This document shows positions 1-8,804 of a DNA stretch of 46,353 nt, one piece after another (position 1 is the first letter of the stretch; each line of letters opens with the position of its first letter). Origin of the DNA: Candidatus Poribacteria bacterium (GTDB taxonomy: Bacteria; Poribacteria; WGA-4E; UBA9662). The position numbers and the translations under genes are program-made. The notes under the pieces are model-generated. The model was not told the DNA's origin. It did not search any database and worked only from the letters and a program-made list of their open reading frames with translations. The DNA is taken from contig JASMLX010000043.1 in assembly GCA_030748495.1 (NCBI GenBank), positions 1 through 46,353 of the forward strand, given 5' to 3'.

Positions 1-109
1 CGCCAAGAATGGTCCAATCTTTGGCCCTGGTTTTTCAGGCGTTTACCCGTCATTGCCATGGCTCAGGAAACAGGGAGCCACAGACAACGAATTTTACCTG
101 CTTTAACCG

Positions 110-545
110 ATGTCGGAGACAGCTTTCAGAAGGATATACCGGATATCTTTTCAGGCACTTGTAGAAGTGAATGAAACCTATATTGGGGCACAGTGGAACA
201 ACAAAAGACACCGGGCCAAAGCCGGTGGTAGGAAACGTGGAAGAGGGCGTTGCAAAAGTCCTGTTTTTGGCATCTTAGGCCGAGACAGAAAGGTTTGGGC
301 ATAAGTGGTTTCTGATGTCGAAGCAAGGACGTTATTACCTCGGATCTCCCTCCCGACGGGTGGCGTTGGGAAGTCCTATTTGTTCTGAGACCTAGAAAAG
401 CTAGACCGGAGTTGCGGCTAATGGCTATTGGCTTGTAAAACACAACCCAGATGAGTAGAGCCATGGCAAAGGAAACCATATCAATAGTCGGGAAGGATTC
501 TGGGCTTACATTCAAAGAAGACTGGCGGCAAAAGGCGGTCTCAGA
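110..545 (+). mobile_element. IS1595-type (ISXO2-like) transposase remnant
   Basis: The + strand encodes a stretch with VEVNETYIG followed by a basic GRKRGRG run and PVFGILGRDRKVWA. This is the usual start of the DDE domain of ISXO2-like transposases, which normally reads VEVDETYIGG. About 180 bases downstream, another frame gives NSREGFWAYIQRRLAAKGG, matching the C-terminal region of the same family. The segments are in different frames with stops between them, and the central catalytic part is unreadable. The element is therefore a dead fragment. Bases 1-109 probably hold more of it, but I could not read a convincing N-terminal domain. The relic abuts an IS5-type relic of opposite orientation near 545. 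No terminal inverted repeats were recognised. Confidence 0.7.
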
Positions 546-1260
546 GCAGCAACCAAATTAAAACCGAGTCACAAACGTCACCGTCGGTTGCCATCAGGCT
601 GGTACCGAATAGCACAGACCTTTAGTTGGCCAATCACAGGCTCAATCTGAATCCGCCCTCCGCCTAAATGCTGAGGGGTCATTTTCTCTGCTCGGCTTAA
701 GGGGCGAAGTTTAGATTTCTTCTTTGGCTGCCAGCTCTTGGCAGGCAAATTAGCCCTGTCTTGGTCGACAGAATCGGCCGGACAACTAATCTGCCGGCTG
801 ATTGCCGTTTGGCTATCCTTAAATAACTGAAAATCAGGTTTGGATCCTCGATTGAAAGCGGTAGCCGACCTTCGGTCAGAGATGATTTGTCAGCGGCGTT
901 GATTGATGATTAGTTGGGCTGGCGGTTCTGTTTTTTCTGGCCACTGTAATGTCAAGGCTGTTTTTTTGCTCGTTCCATCGCTTGCTCGCTGACATCTACT
1001 ATCACCCCTTGGATGTTGGTTTGGTTTTCAAGCAGCTCTCTTTTACTCAGTCGTCAGAACGGTCGACATTGGATCAACCTATTTTCAACTGGTTGTATAG
1101 TGCGGCCAACGGTAGACTGGCTGATCGCATCGGCTGGGGCCATGTAGTACTGAGTTGGATCTTTCCTTCAAGACATCAATCTCATCCGCCGTTGGTGGCT
1201 ACAACTTAGCTGGGCCGGGCCGGTTGGAGAAGACAGGGTTGGCAACATTTGTCGGAAAAG
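546..1260 (-). mobile_element. IS5-family transposase remnant (DDE superfamily)
   Basis: Read on the minus strand, the segment gives pieces typical of IS5-like transposases. There is a stretch with VDVSEQAMERAKKKQ near 960-1010. Next come DFQLFKDSQTAISRQI and SKLRPLSRAEKMTPQH near 690-840, then GGRIQIEPVIGQLKVCAIRYQ near 600-665 and a degraded RRxRLxLGFNLVA ending. The pieces lie in several frames with internal stops, so this is an inactive relic and not a gene. It meets the plus-strand IS1595-type relic near 545, so one element may have inserted into or beside the other. No target duplication or terminal repeat could be assigned. The plus-strand open frame at 949-1209 is a shadow of this relic. 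Confidence 0.65.
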
Positions 1261-1644
1261 ACCCACACTAACGGCGGTTAACCGTTTGAAATCCGACTCG
1301 GATCGATCTTTGATCTGTTGCGATCTGATCCTTTAATTCTAACATTTCCCTCTTTTTGCCAGAGGTCTATTGGAAAATAGATCGAAATAGTTAGCTCGAA
1401 CTTAGGATGGTACGGATAAATCAGCCGACGATAGTTGGAGCCAATACACGTGCGCCTCGGGTATATCGTGAACTGAAGCTAAATTTAGGGGCAAGCCCAG
1501 ACAACGATTGCCTTCAACCCAATTCTCCAAAAGAAGAACCGGTCAAATCAATTGTAGGTGGATGAAATCTCTATCAATTGTATTGTGGCAAGAATCCAGG
1601 CGATAAAGAATCCTCACCACATATATGTATCAGCGAGAAAAGAT
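1261..1644. other. Intergenic stretch, no gene seen
   Basis: Between the IS5-type relic and the LamG gene I see no open frame with recognisable similarity, no clear hairpin with a T-run and no tRNA. It follows the 3' end of the minus-strand LamG gene, so a terminator might be expected, but none is obvious. Confidence 0.5.
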
Positions 1645-2430
1645 CTATCTCTTGAGATTAGCCCAGGTCGTCGTTAGTTTCTTTTTGGGATCAACGGCAA
1701 AGAAGACCCCCTCTTCCATATCAGACTTAATTTCTTTCAGCGTCAGCGCCCGGTCGTAAACGGCAAGCTCATCAATTCTACCAATCATCCCCGGCAGTCC
1801 TGTCTGTGCTTTACCAACATGAAATTCAACTTTCTGACTGGCGATTTCATTAGCGGGGGCCTTGACAGAGGCATCGAGCTTACCATCTACGTACTGCTTG
1901 ATCTCTTTACCATCATAAGTGGCTACTACATGATGCCATTGTTCCAACTTGGGTTCAATCTTCTGCACCTTTCTTGTACCTTTCCAGCCGGGCAATCCAA
2001 TCCAGGTCTCAATTTTGGCCGCGTTGCCGAATCCACTCCACTGCATGCAATATCCACCTGCATTACCAGCTGTTCTTCTACCCATCACGTTGGAATCGTT
2101 CTGATTCTCCAAGGGGAAGATCCAGGCCGACATGGTGACGGCTTTGGTAATATCGAGTTCATCAGCCGCATCAACTTGAACCAGACAGTTCGAATCTTCC
2201 AACGATAGAGCCCCGCCAAACTTACCATCCTTAACAAACTTGGCTTTGCCAGTCAGTTTTCCCTTCAGTTTGCTTTCACTGTGATCTTTAACCGTATCAC
2301 CTTGACCTTCGTCAAAGGTGAAATAGAGCTTTAAGGCCGGATCATCGTTGAGAGCGTAGCTGTATGGTAATAGACCGATTAGCACCAGTGTTAACCACAG
2401 CGCCGGTAATAATAGAGATTTCCTTACCAT
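1645..2430 (-). CDS. Secreted LamG (concanavalin-like) domain protein
   Basis: The protein has 261 residues. Residues 1-26 form a signal peptide: a basic start, a leucine-rich core, then a YSYALN cleavage region. The rest is a LamG-like jelly-roll fold (LamGL/Laminin_G_3 type). Family landmarks are LYFTFDEGQGDTVKDHS, GKFGGALSL, VTMSAWIFP, WHHVVATYDGKEIKQYVDGK and a final GRIDELAVYDRALTLKEI. Such domains usually bind glycans or cap surface proteins, and no catalytic residues are apparent. The last 15 residues read DPKKKLTTTWANLKR. This tail recurs in the proteins at 9677 and 18065. The start is supported by AAGGAGATACACA ahead of ATG. The gene stands alone, and its upstream gap holds a large inverted repeat. 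The substrate is unknown. Confidence 0.85.
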   Translation of the reverse strand: MVRKSLLLPALWLTLVLIGLLPYSYALNDDPALKLYFTFDEGQGDTVKDHSESKLKGKLTGKAKFVKDGKFGGALSLEDSNCLVQVDAADELDITKAVTMSAWIFPLENQNDSNVMGRRTAGNAGGYCMQWSGFGNAAKIETWIGLPGWKGTRKVQKIEPKLEQWHHVVATYDGKEIKQYVDGKLDASVKAPANEIASQKVEFHVGKAQTGLPGMIGRIDELAVYDRALTLKEIKSDMEEGVFFAVDPKKKLTTTWANLKR

Positions 2431-2470
2431 TGTGTATCTCCTTAATTTTCTAACTGTTCAAAAAATAATT

Positions 2471-2603
2471 CTTAACCAACTAAGCGGTCAGTTAATTTAA
2501 TACATTTAAGATCGATTGTCAAGGGTTGAAATGGGTTTAAATCCACCGCTTTAACTAACTGACCAACAAAACAACTCTGGACTAAAGATAAAGTTGGTTA
2601 AGA
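2471..2603. repeat. Nested inverted repeat upstream of the LamG gene
   Basis: TCTTAACCAACT at 2471-2482 pairs perfectly with AGTTGGTTAAGA at 2592-2603. Inside it, GGTCAGTT at 2487-2494 pairs with AACTGACC at 2557-2564. The arms share the theme TTAACYAACT. The arms lie 40-175 bases upstream of the minus-strand LamG start, so operator or attenuator roles are possible. A remnant of a small mobile element is also possible. The rest of the gap to 2900 shows no credible gene. Confidence 0.5.
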
Positions 2604-2900
2604 GATGCCTTCTGTGGGAGCAATGAAGCTTCGCTGGTCAGGCGGAGTTTATCGGTAGGATCAAGATTCAATCGCTTTTAGTTCCATCTCGACGGCGTGA
2701 TAAATCAGAGCAAAGAAATCCCTCTCCTCTTAGGTCGTTCTAATGGGTGTTTCGTGGTCTATAAGTGGCTAAGACCTTTTTTCTTTGGTTGCGTTTTTCT
2801 GGTGTCTATATACCCTTCTTCTTCGCCGTTGTTGACCTCCGTCGGCTAGAAGACAGTGCTCTCCCATCTTCGTTAATCTCTAGTTCATACGGTGATCCTC

Positions 2901-3785
2901 CTAGGCGCTTTTCAGCCGAGCCACCTGCTCTTCCATCATTTTGCGCTGTCGATACACCCTTTCAGGAGTGATCAATTCCCGTTCCTGCGTGATTTCAAAG
3001 TCCAGTTGGTCGACTGATAGCGTCTGCAGAACAGCGCGTTCCACCAAGCAGTAATCGTCTGGATTGGAGCGGTTGAAATTCATCGGTTCCTTGAAAGAGA
3101 CCGCCGGATTGGTAATAATTCGCACTCGTCCAGATGGATTTTGAGAAGCGGCGTGTAGTATGTAGGGGTGCAGCAGAAAGACATCCCCAGCCGTTCCTGT
3201 CACCTCCAGAAAATCCTGGCACTGATCGATCAATTTGCCGAATTGGGCCTCGGTGGGTGTTAACCCTTGTGGATGTTGGATCAGATACCGGGCAATGGGA
3301 GCGATCGAGTCGGCAGCCAAAAAAGTACCGCCACTGCTAGGCTGGATGCTATCCCAAAGGACGATAGTGAGCAACCCCTGCTCCGGGCTATCCAAAAAAT
3401 GTCGAAACCAATCGCCGTCTTTATGCCACCCACCGACTTTAGCTGAAGGGGACTGCCACGGTTGGCCCGCGCCTAAGTTGAAGTTCATGATAAAACCGTC
3501 ACGCCACTGAATCGGTGTTTTGATCCGCTCCTCTCCACCCATCAGATCGCAAATCGCCCCCCAGGCCTTGGGGGCAAATTTAGCCACCTCTTTACTATTC
3601 ATAGAGGGCATATGGACTCTAGCTTCGGTCCAGGTTTTCGGGGCATCCGGCTGATAACCCAACCGTTTGAAGGCCTGATCAATCCAGTCCTGAATGTCAG
3701 CCTTGTCGAAGCAACCGCTGATTTTCACAAATCCTTGATTCAAAAATTGTTCTGCTTGTTCATCGCTTAGCACGGTATAACTCAT
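2901..3785 (-). CDS. Phytanoyl-CoA dioxygenase (PhyH) family protein
   Basis: This 294-residue protein belongs to the Fe(II)/2-oxoglutarate-dependent PhyH family, whose members hydroxylate varied small molecules. The iron-binding HxD is visible as WHKDGD (His121, Asp123). The distal histidine lies in LLHPYILHAASQNPSGR, probably His211. It is followed by Arg220 or Arg222, which would bind 2-oxoglutarate. The N-terminus begins LSDEQAEQFLNQGFVKI, the usual opening of the family. Length is normal and the full domain is present. The start is supported by a GGAG eight bases before ATG. The gene follows an unrelated membrane-protein gene on the same strand after about 250 bases with a hairpin between them. 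The natural substrate cannot be inferred. A second, distinct PhyH protein lies at 36111. Confidence 0.85.
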   Translation of the reverse strand: MSYTVLSDEQAEQFLNQGFVKISGCFDKADIQDWIDQAFKRLGYQPDAPKTWTEARVHMPSMNSKEVAKFAPKAWGAICDLMGGEERIKTPIQWRDGFIMNFNLGAGQPWQSPSAKVGGWHKDGDWFRHFLDSPEQGLLTIVLWDSIQPSSGGTFLAADSIAPIARYLIQHPQGLTPTEAQFGKLIDQCQDFLEVTGTAGDVFLLHPYILHAASQNPSGRVRIITNPAVSFKEPMNFNRSNPDDYCLVERAVLQTLSVDQLDFEITQERELITPERVYRQRKMMEEQVARLKSA

Positions 3786-3923
3786 AGATTCTCCGATGAT
3801 ATTGGTAGAGATCCTTCATGGCCTTCAAGATGGAAAAATCGGTTCTTTTATCATTAAAAGCAAAGTAAAGAGTCTACTGAACTAAACTCAGAGACAGCAA
3901 CTTTACCGCTACAGGAAAATATA

Positions 3924-3965
3924 CCGTTTGAAGATGGGAGACTCCGGTTTACCGTCTTCAAACGG
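3924..3965 (-). terminator. Hairpin after the large membrane-protein gene
   Basis: CCGTTTGAAGA at 3924-3934 pairs perfectly with TCTTCAAACGG at 3955-3965, leaving a 20-base loop. On the minus strand the stem is followed by TATATTTTCC. It lies about 75 bases downstream of the gene ending at 4041. It is a plausible but weak intrinsic terminator, because the loop is long and the T-run is imperfect. Confidence 0.45.
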
Positions 3966-4040
3966 CCTCTCAAGGTAGGATTGTAACACAATCTAGGCTT
4001 ACTCAAAAGGTCTATTGCCGGTCGTTGAACCACTCTATGG

Positions 4041-6014
4041 CTAACCGCCCCAGAAGACGTAAGTCGGTATCTCAAAGAGAATGCCAATGATGCTCCAGCA
4101 ACTGCCGAGGACAAAGTCGCCCAAAATCAGCCCCTGAAAAAAGGGGATAGTCTTTCGATAGGCGCCGACGCCACCGAATCTCAGAATCGACCACTTGAAG
4201 ATAGTGCTGATGAAGAGAGGAAACCATAATCGGCCGATGATCCACCATCCACTAACGGCGTAACCGACGGGATGAAACGGCCACCACAGGAATTGGGAAC
4301 GAACGGCCAGTAAAACCATGGTAAAGATGAAACCGATTCCCATAAATCCTAGATCCAGATAAGAGACCTCAGTCTGATAGGCCAGCCGGGAAGCCAAAAT
4401 AGTGTAGCCCTGCCGGGCGAACCAGGTGGTTCGGTAGAGTTTGGACTCCATTCCCAACTGGTAGCCGACGTGTAAAATAGACCAAAAACAAGAGATTGCC
4501 CCCAGGACAGCAGCCACCATAATGGCTACGATCAGTCGATGACTCGCTTTCCTCGTTCGGCTGGCCAGTTTAAATCCCTCCAGTTGATGCGGCATTGGAT
4601 GCGCACGGTAAGATTCGCGATTCAACCAGAAAAATAGCGTCATCACCGACAGGTTTTGCGGGCCGATCCGCCTGGAACTGAGAATTGTGGTCAGAATATA
4701 GTCGGGGCCAGCCCCATACATATCGTGGGCCGGTGGGCCCAGTTCGGCCCGGATTCTGGTAATGGCGATGGACAGGGCGAAATAGATAGCGAAGAACCAG
4801 AAGGCAAAAGTGTAAGACATACCAGCCAAGCGGCAAAATCCAAGGATAGCAGATAAACCGATGATAATGCCTACTACGGCCTGGCCCGGTGACATCGGCT
4901 CCGCATCGCAACTTGTGGCCTTATCTCGTCCCGGACGCAAAATACTGGTGACTCCCTGCCGTAACACTCGCTGGAAATACTGACGTCCACCCCAGGCCAC
5001 GTAGAGTAGCAAGGCGATCCAAACGCCGCGAACTTGCGCCATAGGGGAGGGAAATCCCGGAAGTGATTGCAGACCCAACTGGCTACCGACGATCCTTTGA
5101 AACTGCCAGAAAAGGTAAAAGGCCCAATAGGAGACGGCTAGAGACAGCGGCATCAGAAAGCCCAGGCCCATCACGAATGGGTAGAGGGTGATATTCATGG
5201 AGAAGATGGCGTTCCACGGTTTAGTCGTGGCGAACCGGTTGAGCGAGGTGACCCAAATGGGAATCGACGGCAGGGAAGGGTAGAGATGCGAAGCACCGTT
5301 GAGCAAGCCGATGCCGCCTGAAATGGCAAAACCGGCCCACAGCCGCCGGTTAGTCAACAGATCGCTCCCTTTCTTGGCGGGAGAACTGTTGGTGATCGTC
5401 ATATTATACGGCAGTTCAATAATAGGGTAAGCAAGTCGCTCATGCTCGATCCACTGTTTTCTTAATAGCACGTTAATACAGATCATGACCCAGATCAGCG
5501 AGATGATAAAAGCTGTCCAGCAGACGATTGGCACCAGCCAAACGGTTAAGTGCTTAGAGAGGTAAAAACTGGACTCGCCACTATAAAAGGGGGTTAAAAT
5601 GTCGGTATCTTTGATCACCAACCAGTCCGGCAGATAGTGGCTGAACAGAGTAATCCACTCGTTTTCGTTGGTCGCGTACCAAATTCCGGTACCCATCAGA
5701 GAGACCAGGCACTGCATCATGTCGTAACCGCAGAGGGCGGTCGAAGTGCATAACATGGTATAGATGGTCAGTAGCTCACTCTGTCGCAGGGCGGTGTGAG
5801 ACGAATACTGGGCCCATAACCGGTTACTGGCGACCAGGAGCAATAAAATAAAAATGACGTTAAACAACAGGGTTAGAATGGCGGGGAAATTCATCAGCCA
5901 GACCAGCGTCATCTGTATATGCCAGTAACTGTTTAGTGGAATCAGTAGTGCACCGATCAGCACTGATCGCCAAGTAGCAAAAGATTGGTTATTCATATGA
6001 CTCAGATTTGACAT
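4041..6014 (-). CDS. Large polytopic membrane protein (DUF6785-like)
   Basis: The 657-residue protein has a dozen or more hydrophobic segments and no signal peptide. The N-terminal half carries several helices from about residue 15 onward, for example VLIGALLIPLNSYWH and LLFNVIFILLLLVA. A hydrophilic stretch with LLRKQWIEHERLAYPIIELP follows helix five or so. Conserved-looking central features are ELGPPAHDMYGAGPDYIL and QNLSVMTLFFWLNRESYRAHPMP. The C-terminal half ends with FWWPFHPVGYAVSGWW and a final helix pair. This pattern matches the DUF6785/DUF6784 families of Poribacteria, Planctomycetes and Lentisphaerae, which I recall as resembling oligopeptide (OPT) transporters. A transport role is inferred and unproven. 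No strong ribosome site precedes ATG 6014, and ATG 5996 is an alternative start. Confidence 0.7.
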   Translation of the reverse strand: MSNLSHMNNQSFATWRSVLIGALLIPLNSYWHIQMTLVWLMNFPAILTLLFNVIFILLLLVASNRLWAQYSSHTALRQSELLTIYTMLCTSTALCGYDMMQCLVSLMGTGIWYATNENEWITLFSHYLPDWLVIKDTDILTPFYSGESSFYLSKHLTVWLVPIVCWTAFIISLIWVMICINVLLRKQWIEHERLAYPIIELPYNMTITNSSPAKKGSDLLTNRRLWAGFAISGGIGLLNGASHLYPSLPSIPIWVTSLNRFATTKPWNAIFSMNITLYPFVMGLGFLMPLSLAVSYWAFYLFWQFQRIVGSQLGLQSLPGFPSPMAQVRGVWIALLLYVAWGGRQYFQRVLRQGVTSILRPGRDKATSCDAEPMSPGQAVVGIIIGLSAILGFCRLAGMSYTFAFWFFAIYFALSIAITRIRAELGPPAHDMYGAGPDYILTTILSSRRIGPQNLSVMTLFFWLNRESYRAHPMPHQLEGFKLASRTRKASHRLIVAIMVAAVLGAISCFWSILHVGYQLGMESKLYRTTWFARQGYTILASRLAYQTEVSYLDLGFMGIGFIFTMVLLAVRSQFLWWPFHPVGYAVSGWWIIGRLWFPLFISTIFKWSILRFGGVGAYRKTIPFFQGLILGDFVLGSCWSIIGILFEIPTYVFWGG

Positions 6015-6221
6015 GGAAAGACAGCTCTTATTGGTGCCATGGGTTCATCGTGTCGCCACCCACTGGTAACAACTGGAGGTAATGCTGTTGTGGGCAATTA
6101 GTATTTCTGATAAAATATGGGTTATCTTAACAGAAAAAAGCTGTATGCGTAAGCAAATTCTCAGTGGTCTTTCTGTGGACCAGATGTCAATTGAGCTAAT
6201 ATTTTCACATAAAGGGATAAC

Positions 6222-7394
6222 ATGAAACAGTATCGAGTTGCCATTTTAGGTTGTCGATCCCGTGGAACCTCCGCTGCTAGAGTCTACTACGCACATCCAC
6301 GAACCCAGGTTGTCGGGTTGTGCGACTTACTCGAAGATCGACTAAATACGTTAGGAGACGAGCTTAACATTGATGCTCGATTTACCGACCTGGACGAGAT
6401 GATTCGTCAGACCCAACCGGATATTGTCGCTATACCAACGGCGCCTGCTCTGCATGCGCCACTGGCCTTGCGAGTGCTGGAACACGGCGTCAACATCGAA
6501 GTCGAAAAGCCGATGGGATTGGATTTAGAGGAAACGGATGCCGTGATGAATAAAGCGGCTGACAAAGGGGTTCAGGTAGCTGTGCATCATCAATGGCGGC
6601 TCAGTGCCTGGAACCAGGCCATTAACCATGCTTACCAGGCCGGTCAGATCGGTGAGTTGCGCTACATCTACGCCAGTGGCAAGGGCTATTACGGTGGATT
6701 TGGCCTGATGGAGATCGGCACCCATCTGCTAACCCATGTGATCAAGTTTGGCGGCGACTGCCGGAGCGTCACGGCCTACGCTACCACACGTGGTCGGCCG
6801 ATTACCCCGCAAGATGTTTTACCCGCGCCGCGTGGCAACGGCATTGTTGCCGGCGATCGGGTTAGCGCCTCCTTGCAGTTCGACAACGGTGTGACCGGCA
6901 CGCTGTTGCAACACCAATTCGACAAAATCAACTTAGACGCCCATGTGGTTGAACTCTATGGGACTGAAGGCCGCTTGATGTGGCATCCGCGTGGCGCTTG
7001 GTACCTGGCCAATCCCCATGTTCTTCCAGCTAGCCGAGATGAGTGGCGGGCCTTGGAACCAATCTATCCGGACAGTTTCGAGCAAGCTTTGGAACAGATT
7101 CCGAATGCCGGGAGTATGGGCGAAGGCGATTACTGGTTTGTAGAGGAATACGTTAATGCTCTCGATGAGGGGCGGGAACACGAATGCAGCGGCGCTGCCG
7201 GACGTCACGTAATCGAAATCATCATGGGCATTTTTGAATCTTCTGCCTACGGCACACAAGTTGATCTGCCCCAAGCCAATCGGTCACACCCGCTGTTGCG
7301 TTGGCGAGCAGAGAACGGGTTATCCTCGCCGGAGCCAATGCCAATGCCCGACAGCGAGTGGTTGGCAGAGGAAAAAAGGCGTCTGGGTAATTAG
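6222..7394 (+). CDS. Gfo/Idh/MocA family oxidoreductase
   Basis: This is a 390-residue NAD(P)-dependent sugar or inositol dehydrogenase-like protein. The N-terminal Rossmann fold starts RVAILGCRSRGTSAARVY, where GCRSRG replaces the usual GxGxxG. It continues with a VVGLCD strand and the hallmark VEKPMG at about residues 93-98. The C-terminal alpha/beta domain contains HHQWRLSAWNQ, YGGFGLMEIGTHLLTHV and FDNGVTGTLLQHQF, as in the family. The start is supported by AAAGGGATAAC before ATG. The gene is transcribed away from the membrane-protein gene at 4041, with a 207-base shared upstream region. A long palindrome follows its 3' end. Substrate is unknown. Paralogues in such genomes often act on host-derived sugars. 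Confidence 0.85.
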   Translation: MKQYRVAILGCRSRGTSAARVYYAHPRTQVVGLCDLLEDRLNTLGDELNIDARFTDLDEMIRQTQPDIVAIPTAPALHAPLALRVLEHGVNIEVEKPMGLDLEETDAVMNKAADKGVQVAVHHQWRLSAWNQAINHAYQAGQIGELRYIYASGKGYYGGFGLMEIGTHLLTHVIKFGGDCRSVTAYATTRGRPITPQDVLPAPRGNGIVAGDRVSASLQFDNGVTGTLLQHQFDKINLDAHVVELYGTEGRLMWHPRGAWYLANPHVLPASRDEWRALEPIYPDSFEQALEQIPNAGSMGEGDYWFVEEYVNALDEGREHECSGAAGRHVIEIIMGIFESSAYGTQVDLPQANRSHPLLRWRAENGLSSPEPMPMPDSEWLAEEKRRLGN

Positions 7395-7456
7395 CGGCTC
7401 CAGGTCTCTCCCCTCTACAAAAGGAACCCCTTTAGTAAGGAGCGAATGGTACAGGC

Positions 7457-7486
7457 CGAGAAACAGTATCTAGATACTGTTTCTCG
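7457..7486 (+). terminator. Perfect 30-base palindrome after the oxidoreductase
   Basis: CGAGAAACAGTATCT at 7457-7471 is followed at once by its exact reverse complement at 7472-7486, with no unpaired bases in between. It lies 62 bases after the stop codon at 7394. It could fold into a strong transcript hairpin ending in TTTCTCG, although no U-run follows. It may instead be a protein-binding palindrome. No gene starts close downstream. Confidence 0.5.
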
Positions 7487-8317
7487 ATCGGATACATTTG
7501 TGGTGGCGATCTTTGATTGTCGGAGGAGAGCATGCCGTAAAGGCAAAGCAAATACCTCTACTTACTTTCTGAAGGTACATCCCGAATTGTAGCCATTCTG
7601 CTTCATCTGAAGATGATGTTGTCTGCTTTGCCCGAATCCTGACTCAATAGATTAATTCTATCATCTAACTTCACTCAAATTATACAAGTAGCATCCCATG
7701 AATAAATAAGATTATTCGAAATGGTACTAGGATAGATTTAAATGCGGCCCTCAGCTAAACTCTTACTACAATTCTAGCAGGCGGTTGTGACTCCCACCTC
7801 AAGCACCACACCGATAAGCAGTTGAAACCCGCCTGCTGGTAAATTCAAGACTATCGATTTTCTACTTTCCAACAGTCTCAATTCTGGTATTCACCATATC
7901 GGTGTGGCTGCGCAATACCGTTCACATATACCGAACCAACATGTTAAACGGGGTTGGGACTTTTTGCGCTCTGACTTCCACGAATTCATTGAGCTTCGAC
8001 TAGCCCAACAGCAGGCTAGGGAACAGATCTAGCATCAAGGTGTGGAAGGGCTACACCAGCGGCATCAGCCGTTGGCCGCTGAAGATCGGTAGTCTTCTTG
8101 CATTCTCTCCATCACCCGACGATCAGGCTGTCGGTCTCGGATTCGAGCATTGGCTACCGTATTGGAGTTGATAAGAATATGGAGTTCGGTTTCCCTACTA
8201 TCCAGACCTGAAAGCCCCGAGGGTCGAAAATTTCAGGTCCTGTTTACCTCTTCCCCCAAACTGAAGATAGCTGACCTTCTCCGAGAAAAACTGACCGGAA
8301 TCTTTGATCTCACTTCA
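7487..8317. other. Long gap with an unrecognised ORF fragment
   Basis: No intact gene is visible here. On the plus strand an open stretch of about 68 codons runs from 7826 to the TAG at 8030-8032. It includes GIHHIGVAAQYRSHIPNQHV and KRGWDFLRSDFHEFIELRLA, and it looks like real but orphaned coding sequence because composition and codon use are ordinary. I do not recognise the family. AGCAGGCGG at 7776-7784 pairs with CCGCCTGCT at 7829-7837, a nine-base stem. The remainder, including 8033-8317, shows only stop-interrupted frames. Confidence 0.35.
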
Positions 8318-8779
8318 CTAAGGGCTAGCTGCCGCTCGCATCCCGGCATCCGAAGCCAAATTGATGATGATGCTGCTTTCCTGTTCTTTCATCAGCTTTG
8401 TTGCTCCCTGGCTTACGAAGTAAACGGCCTTCGGATTGATGTCCATGATGTAATCCCAAAAGGACTCCGGATCGGGGACGGGATTTTCTTCGTTCCCTCG
8501 CAGCACGCCGGCATTGTTGGCCACGATACCCAGTCCTCCCAGGCTTTCTCTAACGTCGGCCAACCGATCATCTACCTGGGAGACGTCCCTGAGGTACCAG
8601 GCGAGAGTGCAGGCGTGGCGTCCCCTGGATTCGATTTCTCTGGTCGTTTCTTCCTGTAACTCGGTACGGCGAGCCGTAACGGCGACGTCCGCTCCTGCGT
8701 TCGCGTAAGCCATGGGAATCGCTTTACTGATGCCTCTGCTTGCACCGGTCACGAATGCTTTCTTGTTTCCCAGACGCAT
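8318..8779 (-). pseudogene. Truncated short-chain dehydrogenase (SDR)
   Basis: The minus-strand frame starts at ATG 8779 behind a GGAG. It encodes the N-terminal half of a classical SDR: the nucleotide-binding VTGASRGISKAI, an acidic or basic cofactor loop with TARRTELQEE, and NNAGVLRGN. The final strand is SIIINLASDAGMRA, which normally precedes the active-site serine. Translation stops at TAG 8318-8320, before the catalytic YxxxK. No continuation is found in any frame over the next 150 bases. The normal family length is about 250 residues, so roughly the C-terminal 40 percent is missing. The fragment is almost certainly non-functional as an oxidoreductase. It follows an epimerase pseudogene on the same strand. 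Confidence 0.75.
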
Positions 8780-8804
8780 GTCAGGCTCCATTTACTTCAT
8801 GATT

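Noticed and set aside
126..515. 129-residue minus-strand open frame
   Set aside because: It lies antisense to the IS1595-type pieces and has no family resemblance or start signal.
1819..2208. Plus-strand 129-residue open frame
   Set aside because: It is antisense to the clear LamG gene and is a shadow of its codon pattern.
8150..8659. Plus-strand 169-residue open frame
   Set aside because: It lies opposite the truncated SDR, whose motifs are convincing on the minus strand.
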